Assembly (NCBI GenBank): GCA_021299675.1 | Contig: JAJTIF010000309.1 | Location: 1-19,796, forward strand | Length of the DNA stretch: 19,796 bases | Source of the DNA: Pseudomonadota bacterium | GTDB taxonomy: Bacteria > Bdellovibrionota > Bacteriovoracia > Bacteriovoracales > Bacteriovoracaceae | Reading direction: 5' to 3' | Made by a program: the position numbers and the translations under genes | Part shown: positions 1 through 6,663 of the stretch, piece by piece | Layout of the letters: each line of letters starts with the position of its first letter | How positions within the stretch are numbered: position 1 is the stretch's first letter | The notes under the pieces: generated by a model | What the model was told of the DNA's origin: nothing | Database searches by the model: none | What the model saw: only the letters and a program-made list of their open reading frames with translations

Positions 1-544
1 AATCAATCTCAAAGGGCACGGACTGGTCGTGGTTAATCACCACCGCATCGTAGCTCATTTCTTTGTTGTCTCTGCGCTGAAACACATCTCCGACGACATC
101 CACGGCGTAGATCGTGAGGTGGTGGCCCGACTGGCTCTCCAGGTTGATGTGGTCGACGTTATCGAAGAGGGATTTATCTGGCGAGACAATGTCCACTAAG
201 AATCCTGCATCCGTGAGAGCAAGGGCAAGGAAGTGGATGTTGTCGAGATACCATTTATTTTTCGTGTGTGACTCAGGTAGAAGGGCGATGCGGATGATAC
301 TCTCGCTCAGCGTTTGACGAAAGAGCGCTGCTGCCTTCTTGAGATCTTTCGAACACACGTTATTCCAACCAGCAGGGTAGAGGTTGTGATCCACGGGCGC
401 ATACTTACGGGAACTCTCGCGAATGTCGACGCTCGAATAAATAGGCTGCTCATACTCTGATTGCCACAGGTCAATCTGACGATTCAGGGCGGTCCAGTTC
501 TCAGCCACAAAGCGCTCGAGTTCGCTTTTTGTGCTAATTCGCAT
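1..544 (-). CDS. gshA: Glutamate-cysteine ligase, GshA-type (3' end outside window)
   Basis: Only the first 181 codons are in the window. The product would join glutamate and cysteine in the ATP-dependent first step of glutathione synthesis, in the cytoplasm. Residues 36-63 carry a run I recognise from the less common bacterial GshA family (Pfam GshA, PF08886), including SSVDIR and APVDHNLYPAGWNN. In that family the matching stretch reads like 'SVDLRN...APVDTNLFPAGFNN'. The start at 544 is an ATG that overlaps the last 11 bases of the upstream ATPase gene (stop at 534-536), which suggests translational coupling. The frame stays open to position 1. It is the last visible gene of the minus-strand cluster; a glutathione synthetase gene could follow beyond the edge but is not seen. 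The family call comes from recalled motif similarity, not from a search. Confidence 0.8.
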   Translation of the reverse strand, partial: MRISTKSELERFVAENWTALNRQIDLWQSEYEQPIYSSVDIRESSRKYAPVDHNLYPAGWNNVCSKDLKKAAALFRQTLSESIIRIALLPESHTKNKWYLDNIHFLALALTDAGFLVDIVSPDKSLFDNVDHINLESQSGHHLTIYAVDVVGDVFQRRDNKEMSYDAVVINHDQSVPFEID

Positions 545-1586
545 ATTTTCTCCAATTGAGGGCAAGTTCTTTGACGTGATCGAGCGGTGAAGCCGCGAAG
601 ACTTCCGGGAAATCAAACACATCTTCAAAGCTTTGTGATTTATTGATAGCAGACTCTTTCGAGACAAAAAATTCTTTCAGTCGCGCCCCGTCCCCGGTGG
701 GCTGCCAGTCGGTCAAGTGGTGGGCGAGAGTTTTGTTCAGCAAGAGATTCATGCGTCGTTTGTGTTTGAGGCTTGCTGACTTTTGAATGTCTTGCGCTTC
801 GGTCATTTTACCTTGCTCCACAGAGGTCACAAGAAACCACGTGGCTTCCGACTCCCGACTCAGCACCTGCTCCATTTCGATGCCCTTGAGAAACGAAGCC
901 CTCGAACGGTAGATGACTTCGAGCGCTTTGAGGAAGTCCTCCACAAAACTATCGCCAGTCACTTTCTCTAGGTACTGGAGCAGTTTATTCACACCGAACT
1001 CCACGACCTTATCCATGAAACCGGAGATCAGTCCCTTGCTTGGTCCCTCTGTCACTTTCTTTCCAAGAGAGGTAAAGATCTCGACAAAGCGATGGTCAAA
1101 AAACTGTTTTATTTTTTCAATGGCGTCTAGGAAGTCGAGGAAGTGTGAACCTGGAGGCGTATCCAGCACCACACAATCAAAGCTCTCCTCGTCGATGCGC
1201 ATCTTGAGTTCGATCAAAGCCAGGATCTCATTCATCCCGCCATAGGGTTTGGTCAGGATCTCCACGATGCGATTGGATTTTAGCTCACTGACCTGGGCCA
1301 TTTCGCCCATGCGAGCAATCGTTTTTTGGGGGTTCATTAAAAGCGCTTTCATCGGTTGAGGAAACGTCCCAATTCCTTCCAGGGAAGGGATGCTGCAAAG
1401 GATGCCCGAGTCTTCATCCCGCAAACCCAGGATGTCCTTGAGCCGCTTAGAGGGATCGATGGTCATCAGCAGAACTTTCTTCCCCTGAAGAGCAAGGTCC
1501 ACGGCGCGAGCAGTAGCGAGTGTGGTTTTGCCCACGCCGCCTGTTCCGAAGAAGATTTCAAACTTTTTCTGCTGCAACTTCTTCAT
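534..1586 (-). CDS. ArsA/Get3-family ATPase, subunit with atypical P-loop (paired paralogue B)
   Basis: A 350-residue cytoplasmic ATPase of the ArsA/Get3 (anion-transporting ATPase) family. The P-loop is GTGGVGKTT at residues 14-22, a switch I-like DPSKRLKDILGL at 44-55, and a switch II-like DTPPGSH at 142-148 following a hydrophobic strand. The signature lysine of the deviant Walker A motif (GKGGVGKT) is replaced by Thr, while the partner gene keeps it. Actinobacterial and myxobacterial pairs of this family have a similar GSGGVGKT member, so the asymmetry looks like a subfamily trait rather than decay. The ATG at 1586 overlaps the upstream stop as ATGA (1583-1586), so the pair is translationally coupled and probably forms a heterodimer. 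No arsenic genes are nearby, so a role in arsenite export is unlikely. A role in targeting or handling membrane proteins is possible but not shown by the sequence. Confidence 0.85.
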   Translation of the reverse strand: MKKLQQKKFEIFFGTGGVGKTTLATARAVDLALQGKKVLLMTIDPSKRLKDILGLRDEDSGILCSIPSLEGIGTFPQPMKALLMNPQKTIARMGEMAQVSELKSNRIVEILTKPYGGMNEILALIELKMRIDEESFDCVVLDTPPGSHFLDFLDAIEKIKQFFDHRFVEIFTSLGKKVTEGPSKGLISGFMDKVVEFGVNKLLQYLEKVTGDSFVEDFLKALEVIYRSRASFLKGIEMEQVLSRESEATWFLVTSVEQGKMTEAQDIQKSASLKHKRRMNLLLNKTLAHHLTDWQPTGDGARLKEFFVSKESAINKSQSFEDVFDFPEVFAASPLDHVKELALNWRKYAN

Positions 1587-2401
1587 ACGAGTTGCTCCAG
1601 GTAGGGCTTGAGCGTCTGGTACTGATCCTCAAGTCGGGTCTCTAGCACGAGAGGAAAGTTCCCATCAATGTGGGAGGCATACTCCTGGCAGACTTTATCT
1701 TCCAGCGAGACTTTCTTCTGCAGAGCTGTGGGCAAGTCCGCAATGGCTTTGCCCCAGGTCGCGAGGAGCTGGTTGAGAAAGATTTTACAGGGAATAGCTG
1801 CTAGGAGCCCAATCGAGTCTTTAAGCTCGATGGCTTCTTGTAGTGAGAGCTCTGTGGGAAGAGTAATGATCCGCACGCAGGTGTGCTGAGGATCGTAGAG
1901 CTTTTTAATCATTTTATTGGTGTCTTCAAAGACTAGACCAGATTGAAAGATTTCGCGGAAATTTTTAGTCGCTTCTAGCATCGTCAGCGCATGGCCCGAG
2001 GCGGGAGCGTCGAGGATCAGAATCTTTTTATCCTGGCTTTCGTGGATGATTTCCAGCATCTTGCCCATGCTGATCAGGTAGCCGAAGCCCGGCAGCATGT
2101 TCACCAGCGCTCGAAAGTAAGCAGACCTCACCACCCACTGTGCAATAGTGGAGGAACCCAGCTTCTTTTGAATGTAGCCTTGAGCACAGTCTTCGAGTTC
2201 AAGAAAGAGCTGTGGCACACTGAGATTATTTTTCGGTGGTCTCTGGGCTGAGGCTTCGCCCAATTTTTGCTGAGACAGGGTGACATAGAGAACATCTTTA
2301 TCCTGTTCATGCAGATACTGGGCAAATAATAGGGCTGCGGTTGTTTTACCAACGCCACCCTTTCCTGTGAAAATATAGAAATTTTTTAGAGAGTTACTCA
2401 T
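1583..2401 (-). CDS. ArsA/Get3-family ATPase with canonical deviant Walker A (paired paralogue A)
   Basis: A 272-residue ATPase of the same family as its downstream neighbour, shorter by about 80 residues. It has the full GKGGVGKT loop at residues 13-20, including the signature lysine that usually reaches across a dimer interface, and DAPASGH at 131-137 in the switch II position. The switch I DPA motif usual in ArsA/Get3 is not visible; the equivalent strand reads LYVTLSQQ. Each paralogue therefore lacks a different piece of the usual active site, which fits an obligate heterodimer (inference). The ATG at 2401 follows the barrel gene's stop by 9 bp, with a GGGG/AGG-rich stretch upstream as ribosome binding site. 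No membrane segment or tail-binding groove can be judged by eye. Confidence 0.85.
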   Translation of the reverse strand: MSNSLKNFYIFTGKGGVGKTTAALLFAQYLHEQDKDVLYVTLSQQKLGEASAQRPPKNNLSVPQLFLELEDCAQGYIQKKLGSSTIAQWVVRSAYFRALVNMLPGFGYLISMGKMLEIIHESQDKKILILDAPASGHALTMLEATKNFREIFQSGLVFEDTNKMIKKLYDPQHTCVRIITLPTELSLQEAIELKDSIGLLAAIPCKIFLNQLLATWGKAIADLPTALQKKVSLEDKVCQEYASHIDGNFPLVLETRLEDQYQTLKPYLEQLV

Positions 2402-2410
2402 GCCTGCCCC

Positions 2411-3139
2411 TTAAAAGGAGTAGGCGAGAGTGAGAAGAAGTTTAAAGTAGTAACCTTTCACGTCCGGCTGATTGTCTTGGCGAGTACTAAAAGGCCAGTG
2501 CAACTGAGCCAGTGTACCTACGGTCCATTCATCATTGAGGCGCAGATCCACTCCGCCGCCGACGTTCATTCCAAAGGCTAACTTTTGCTCACTCCACTTT
2601 GATCCGCCATCGAGGTTTCTTTTGACTCGAGGGGCATAGAAGCCGAGTCCGCCGAGGATATAAGGAGAAAAATTATCGAACTCAAACATCCGGCTCTTAA
2701 TCGATGAGTTCAGTGCCATCAGTTTGGTCCTTTCATTGTTATCTTCGTGCTCACTCATGTGAGCATTTACGACGACATCAAAGGAGTAGCTGGCGGCGTA
2801 GGAATAGATCAGGTCCATGGTGATCTTGTTTTCACCATACTTGGAGAGATCCCCGAGAAGGAATGTTTGTCCGAGACCCACACCAAAAGAGTGCTGCTGA
2901 ACTTTTCTTGAAGCCGGTGCAGAGTTTGAGGCAAAAGCAGGGGATGAAGTTTCAGCTTTCTCGGTTTTTTCAGCTGGCTGAGGCAGAGATGGCTTCTTTT
3001 CTGAAGCCTCGTCCTTGAACTCATCTTTCGTGGAAGGTGTTTCAACCTTCGAAGCGAATGGCTTCGTTTGAGCGAAAGAGACTTGTACAAATAAAAAAGT
3101 CGCCGACAAAGCGGCGACTTTCAGAAATAAATTCCTCAT
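2411..3139 (-). CDS. Outer-membrane beta-barrel protein with acidic/Pro-rich linker
   Basis: A 242-residue secreted protein. A Sec signal peptide spans residues 1-23 (basic MRNLFLK, hydrophobic core, SFA cleavage site before Gln24). Residues 25-80 are a low-complexity linker rich in Lys, Glu, Pro, Ser and Ala. From about residue 84 alternating aromatic/hydrophobic strands separated by charged turns, ending in Phe at the C-terminus (TLAYSF), indicate a small OmpA/OmpW-like barrel inserted through BAM. No ligand is predictable. The ATG at 3139 lies 10 bp after the PhaR-like stop and has no visible Shine-Dalgarno, so translation may depend on re-initiation after the upstream gene. Codons 7-18 also form an intrinsic terminator, listed separately. 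I keep this start because the signal peptide it gives is complete. Confidence 0.7.
   Translation of the reverse strand: MRNLFLKVAALSATFLFVQVSFAQTKPFASKVETPSTKDEFKDEASEKKPSLPQPAEKTEKAETSSPAFASNSAPASRKVQQHSFGVGLGQTFLLGDLSKYGENKITMDLIYSYAASYSFDVVVNAHMSEHEDNNERTKLMALNSSIKSRMFEFDNFSPYILGGLGFYAPRVKRNLDGGSKWSEQKLAFGMNVGGGVDLRLNDEWTVGTLAQLHWPFSTRQDNQPDVKGYYFKLLLTLAYSF
3091..3121 (-). terminator. Intrinsic terminator inside the barrel gene's signal-peptide codons
   Basis: Read on the minus strand, AAAGTCGCCG (3121-3112) pairs perfectly with CGGCGACTTT (3105-3096) around a six-base loop (3111-3106). The 3' arm runs into six T, one A and three T-rich bases (3098 down to 3091). This is a textbook Rho-independent terminator facing the direction of the PhaR-like gene. 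It lies 18 bases inside the downstream coding sequence, encoding residues 7-18 of the signal peptide. It may end most PhaR-like transcripts, with ribosomes on the barrel gene opening the hairpin and allowing readthrough to the ATPases and gshA. The regulatory role is inferred. Confidence 0.75.
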
Positions 3140-3149
3140 GAAGAGGATA

Positions 3150-3548
3150 TTAGTTCAAAGTAGTTGTGTTCTCAATAGAAGAAGTCATTGTGTTAACAAA
3201 TGGCTTGAACTCTTCAGAAACTACAGCTTCAACTGGAGCAGAAGTTACTTCCATTCCGAGTTTAGCTTCTAGCATCTTGATATAACCAGTGAGAGTGCCT
3301 TCTTCAGAGCGGATTACGCGCTTAAGGAGCTCTGTGTCGCCTGGCTTAAGAGCCTTACGCTCTTGGTCAAACAACAACTGGATTTGAGTCATATACGTGA
3401 TGTCGTTTTTTGACTTGTTGTCGATCACTTGAATTTCGTGACCTTCACGGATGATTTGTGCAATTTCTTCTAGGGTCACGTAGCAAGACTGGAACGTGTC
3501 ATAGAGTTTGCGGTTCTGGTAGCGCTTGATGATGCGAACTTCTTTCAT
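3150..3548 (-). CDS. PhaR-like polyhydroxyalkanoate-accumulation regulator, DNA-binding domain
   Basis: A 132-residue protein whose residues 4-64 match the PHB/PHA accumulation regulator DNA-binding domain (PF07879) by eye. Features are IIKRYQNRKLYDT, then CYVTLEEIAQIIREG, then VIDNKSKNDIT and a final QIQLLFDQER helix. In PHA-producing bacteria such proteins repress phasin and synthase genes and bind polymer. Here no pha gene is visible, so the regulon is unknown and may be unrelated to polymer storage. The C-terminal half is a charged helix and an unstructured Thr/Asn-rich tail. The ATG at 3548 has an AGGGGA ribosome binding site about six bases upstream. It is the first gene of the minus-strand cluster. 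A -10-like TACAAT on the minus strand sits at 3609-3604, without a convincing -35 box. Confidence 0.85.
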   Translation of the reverse strand: MKEVRIIKRYQNRKLYDTFQSCYVTLEEIAQIIREGHEIQVIDNKSKNDITYMTQIQLLFDQERKALKPGDTELLKRVIRSEEGTLTGYIKMLEAKLGMEVTSAPVEAVVSEEFKPFVNTMTSSIENTTTLN

Positions 3549-3891
3549 GTCGATTCCCCTATCTAAGTTTTGGTTTCCTACCTGCCGTAAAGACCGAGGT
3601 AATATTGTAAATAACTAGTGTTTTGGCCAGAGCCTTTTGATCAGTCTTAACAACAAGCATCTAAATATATTCGCAAGATTAATGCGAAGCTCAGAGTTGC
3701 TACTAAACAGTCAAATGGCTAAGTCGAGGGCATAGATACTAAACGCGTCGGAACTAAGTCAACCCACTCCGTCAAAAAAAATAATCTTTATGAAGAAGTT
3801 CAATAGGATGGGAAATATTTTCCTTGTGAAGTACCTGATTTAAGTAACTTAGGCCCATTGTTGAGGGGGGAGAGTACCCGGCATGAACTCT

Positions 3892-3919
3892 TAAAATTTG
3901 TGTTCCATAGGACCGATAG
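3892..3919 (+). promoter_or_regulatory. Sigma-28 (FliA)-like promoter candidate
   Basis: TAAAATTT (3892-3899) and ACCGATAG (3912-3919) match the enterobacterial flagellar sigma consensus TAAAGTTT / GCCGATAA at 7 of 8 and 6 of 8 positions. The spacer is 12 bases against the usual 11. Transcription would start near 3927, about 42 bases before the lipoprotein ATG. Chance matches to such motifs occur, and the spacer is off by one. Confidence 0.3.
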
Positions 3920-3961
3920 GCTCTTAGACGAGGTCACGGATTGGCCTCTGGTCCTCTAAGG
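3909..3961 (+). promoter_or_regulatory. Alternative hairpins abutting the Shine-Dalgarno of the TPR lipoprotein gene
   Basis: GAGGTC (3930-3935) pairs with GGCCTC (3943-3948) around a seven-base loop. This core can be extended in two exclusive ways. AGGACC (3909-3914) can pair with GGTCCT (3950-3955), leaving the ribosome binding site AAGGA (3958-3962) free. Or CTTAGA (3923-3928) can pair with TCTAAG (3955-3960), covering the AAG of that site. The pairings are seen directly; a switching role is inferred. If transcription starts at the sigma-28-like motif, the first outer arm would be absent. Confidence 0.35.
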
Positions 3962-3968
3962 AACATGA

Positions 3969-5816
3969 ATGAATCACGCTTTTTCGTTTTTACTCATCAC
4001 TTTCATCTTTGTGTCCGGATGCGCCCATCAATCTCAGATGATTGAGCTCACGGCTGAACAAAAAGAACAAGTGAATCGAGAAGCTCTCGCACTGGCCAGT
4101 GAGCGCTTGGATAAAATGGGAGAAGCAGCCTTGAAGAATGGCCCCGAGGCACAGCAGTATCTTGCCACCAATCTTTTCCTCAAGGGAAACTCAGCCTTAA
4201 TGGAAGGTGACTTTGTTACCGGTGCCATGCTCTTTGGCCATTTAGTTAAACTCACTGATGACCCCTTCGTTCATAAAAAGTATGCCGTGGCGCTCATTCG
4301 AATTGGTGAGTTTGAACCAGCCGCGAAAGTGCTGAGTCAATTGGATCAAAAACTCAAGGGCTTGGACGAGAGTGTGACCTTGATTCTTGCCGGTGTGTAC
4401 GCTGGACTTGAGAAGACAGCAGAGGCGCAGAAAACCTATCGCCAGATCTTAGCCAAGAATCCCAAGCAAGAAGACGCGTGTATCTTTCTTGGTAAATCGC
4501 TGGCCCTCGAAAAGAAATGGAACGAAGCCCGCTCTCACTTGCAAGCTTGCCAATCGCGCCACCCTAAAAACGGCATCTTCACTTATTACCTAGGTAAGAT
4601 GAGCGTCGAGCAGGGACGGATCCCAGAGGCGCTGAAATTCTTCGAAGAGTCTCATCGTCGGGAACCATCCTCAACTCAGACCACGGCAGCTCTGGGGATC
4701 CTGTATGAACAAAAAGAGCAGTTTGATAAGTCGATCAAGATTTACAAAGAGCACCTCGCTCTGAGCCCGAACGACGTTTCGATCCTCTCTCGCATGGTGC
4801 AGGTTCTCTTTATGAAAGAGAAGTTCGAGGAAGTGATTCCCTATGCTGAAAAGTTAGTAGACCTGGACCCAGAGGATTTAAACATCAAGGTCCGCCTGGG
4901 TATCCTGTACACTGATTCTAAAGAATATGATAAGGCAGTCTCAGTTTTCAAAGAGATCCTTCAGCATGCTCCGCAGTCAGACAAGATCCTCTACTACCTC
5001 GGAGCGATCCACCAGGAGCAGAAAAAGTTTGAGACCGCGATTGATTACTTTACCCAGATCCCAGCGACCAGTGGTCTCTACCAAGATTCGAGCTTTCAAA
5101 CGGCCACGATGCTGAGCCACCTGGCGCAGGTCGATTTTTTCCAAGATGAGCAGAACCTAAAGACAGGCGAGAAGTTCGTAACCTTCACACAAAAGAAGCT
5201 GAGCGAGTTCCCTGATTTGAAGGTGGAGCTCAGTGTTCTTCTTGCAGGCTACTTCGAAGCGATTGAAGATGACCAGAAAGCGATTGAAGTGCTTAAGGCA
5301 GTAGCTACGGATAAGAACTTCGTGCTCCAGCACCAGTACTATCTAGCTGGCCTGTATGAGAAGGTGAGTGACTTTGAAGCCTCAACGGCGATGATCATGG
5401 AGATGATTGAAAAAGACCCAAAAAACGCCCACGCCTGGAACTTCATCGGTTATTCGATGCTGGAGCGGGGAGTGGAGCCAGCGGAAGCCCTTCCTTATAT
5501 AGAGAAAGCTGTGCAGCTCTCGCCGGATGACGGCTACATCCGCGACTCGCTTGGGTGGTACTACTTTAAGATTGGTCGCAAGAAAGAAGCTCTCAAAGAG
5601 CTGACTCTCGCCTTCAAAAAAGTTCCTGACGATGTGGTGATCGCCAAGCACTTGGCCATCATCCATAAGGATATGCAAAATTTTTCTCAGGCGCGGCGCT
5701 TTCTTAATCATGCGATGAAGAACGCCCGTCTTATGAGTGAGAAAAGAGAAATCACTTCTGTCATGGAGTCGATCGAAAAGAATCGTTTTCCTGCATCAGC
5801 GGCTCAAAACGACTAA
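3969..5816 (+). CDS. TPR-repeat lipoprotein
   Basis: A 615-residue lipoprotein. Residues 1-17 are a type II signal peptide with lipobox VSGC, so Cys18 would be acylated and the protein anchored in a membrane facing the periplasm. From about residue 60 to 600 it is built of tetratricopeptide repeats, recognisable by the W/Y-LG-A-Y pattern, for example YYLGKMSVEQGRIPEALKFF, GILYEQKEQFDKSIKIY and YYLGAIHQEQKKFETAIDYF. TPR solenoids bind protein partners, so a scaffold in envelope assembly or secretion is likely, but the partner is unknown. The ATG at 3969 has AAGGA six bases upstream and gives a complete signal peptide; the ATG at 3965 is out of frame. A second lipoprotein gene follows after 44 bp. 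Confidence 0.85.
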   Translation: MNHAFSFLLITFIFVSGCAHQSQMIELTAEQKEQVNREALALASERLDKMGEAALKNGPEAQQYLATNLFLKGNSALMEGDFVTGAMLFGHLVKLTDDPFVHKKYAVALIRIGEFEPAAKVLSQLDQKLKGLDESVTLILAGVYAGLEKTAEAQKTYRQILAKNPKQEDACIFLGKSLALEKKWNEARSHLQACQSRHPKNGIFTYYLGKMSVEQGRIPEALKFFEESHRREPSSTQTTAALGILYEQKEQFDKSIKIYKEHLALSPNDVSILSRMVQVLFMKEKFEEVIPYAEKLVDLDPEDLNIKVRLGILYTDSKEYDKAVSVFKEILQHAPQSDKILYYLGAIHQEQKKFETAIDYFTQIPATSGLYQDSSFQTATMLSHLAQVDFFQDEQNLKTGEKFVTFTQKKLSEFPDLKVELSVLLAGYFEAIEDDQKAIEVLKAVATDKNFVLQHQYYLAGLYEKVSDFEASTAMIMEMIEKDPKNAHAWNFIGYSMLERGVEPAEALPYIEKAVQLSPDDGYIRDSLGWYYFKIGRKKEALKELTLAFKKVPDDVVIAKHLAIIHKDMQNFSQARRFLNHAMKNARLMSEKREITSVMESIEKNRFPASAAQND

Positions 5817-5860
5817 TCCTGCTTGCCGAAAGCTCTGAGTCGTCTGATGATAGTTGGTTT

Positions 5861-6517
5861 ATGAAGTTTCTTTTGCTCCTTTGCCTCCTTAGTTGTGCTC
5901 ACCAGATTCCTTCTTCGCAGACCTCGTGGGGCGAACTCTGGGGTCGGGTCCATTTTTCCGGTTCCGGCAAAACTCGCCTTGAGGTTCCGCCCCAGTCCTG
6001 GACCGCCTCCTTTGAGAGCGGCTTTGAAAATAACGATTGGCAGATGTCTTTGCGGATTCCCACTCAAGGTGAAGTCTTTTTTAGTTTTCCAGCACTCACG
6101 AATTCTGTCATGAGTCCTATCGGCCCGGAAGATTTTCGGGGCGAGGTCTTGGCGGCGCTGCGCGAGGCTTCACAACAGAGAAAACTTAATTATCCAACTC
6201 TGGGCCAAGACTTTTTGCAGGTTGTTCACCATGTTATGAGGTGGTCCTACGACAAAGAGCTTGGGCTTGATGCGTCGTGCGTCGAGAAAAAGCAGCATTT
6301 GTATGAATGCCGAAGAGACGACATCCATTCGCTTTGGTTTTGGGATTCTTTTAAGCAGGAATTTGTGGGAACTTTCGCGTTGCGCGGAGATTACCGGATA
6401 AAAATTTATTTTCGTAACCTTACTGAGTCTGTCTTTAAACGAGCCACGTTTGAAGTCTCGCGCTCGAGTAGCGCCATTCAAGACATCGAGCTGCGACAGG
6501 ATATTTTCTTTCGCTAG
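5861..6517 (+). CDS. Small putative lipoprotein of unknown function
   Basis: A 218-residue protein with a short hydrophobic leader and lipobox LLSC (Cys12), so probably a membrane-anchored periplasmic lipoprotein. The body is beta-rich: WGELWGRVHFSG near the start, DWQMSLRIPTQGEVFFSF around residues 58-76, and a second strand-rich part after residue 150. The layout vaguely recalls LolB-type folds (an early G-x-V strand and a 'W-x-x-x-L-x-x-P-x-G' segment), but I do not recognise the family with confidence. It follows the TPR lipoprotein in the same direction, so the two may work in the same envelope complex. The ATG at 5861 has no good Shine-Dalgarno. No terminator is visible after it. Confidence 0.65.
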   Translation: MKFLLLLCLLSCAHQIPSSQTSWGELWGRVHFSGSGKTRLEVPPQSWTASFESGFENNDWQMSLRIPTQGEVFFSFPALTNSVMSPIGPEDFRGEVLAALREASQQRKLNYPTLGQDFLQVVHHVMRWSYDKELGLDASCVEKKQHLYECRRDDIHSLWFWDSFKQEFVGTFALRGDYRIKIYFRNLTESVFKRATFEVSRSSSAIQDIELRQDIFFR

Positions 6518-6596
6518 CGGCGCATAATTGACTGCGTTAGAAGCAACGAGGGTCAAATTGCACCTCTTGCCGCACTCAACTTCTTTTTATAGTCAG

Positions 6597-6624
6597 TATG
6601 ATTAATAAGCTTCTACAATAAGCT
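6597..6624 (+). promoter_or_regulatory. -10-like box followed by a direct repeat upstream of the importer operon
   Basis: TATGAT (6597-6602) matches the -10 consensus at 5 of 6 positions but has no convincing -35 box. Directly after it the octamer AATAAGCT occurs twice with a 13-base period (6604-6611 and 6617-6624), a spacing that could fit a regulator dimer near the transcription start. This is suggestive only. Confidence 0.25.
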
Positions 6625-6663
6625 GATTTTTTAATAGGTCATTGCATGACGAGGAGTACAGCG

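Larger units (their letters stand above)
3549..3968. other. 420-bp divergent intergenic region with structured leader
   Basis: No reading frame here looks coding. The region separates the divergent PhaR-like and TPR lipoprotein genes, so it must hold both promoters. Visible items are a 6-bp hairpin TTCGCA/TGCGAA at 3670-3688, an A8 run at 3777-3784, a GGAAA/TTTCC palindrome around 3811-3823, a run of six G around 3865-3870, and the leader structures and sigma-28-like motif listed separately. I compared it mentally with tmRNA, RNase P RNA, SRP RNA, 6S RNA and c-di-GMP-I riboswitch signatures and recognised none. Confidence 0.6.

Noticed and set aside
534..2401. Arsenite-efflux ATPase (ArsA of an ars operon)
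   Set aside because: No arsB, arsC, arsD or arsR is present, and the two half-size ATPases fit the paired Get3-like subfamily better than a two-domain ArsA.
3549..3968. Known RNA (tmRNA, 6S, RNase P, SRP RNA or c-di-GMP riboswitch)
   Set aside because: None of their signature sequences could be recognised; only local hairpins are visible.
6646..6663. Upstream ATG for the substrate-binding lipoprotein
   Set aside because: The only good ribosome binding site (GAGGAG) lies after this ATG and correctly before ATG 6664, which also gives the cleaner lipoprotein signal.
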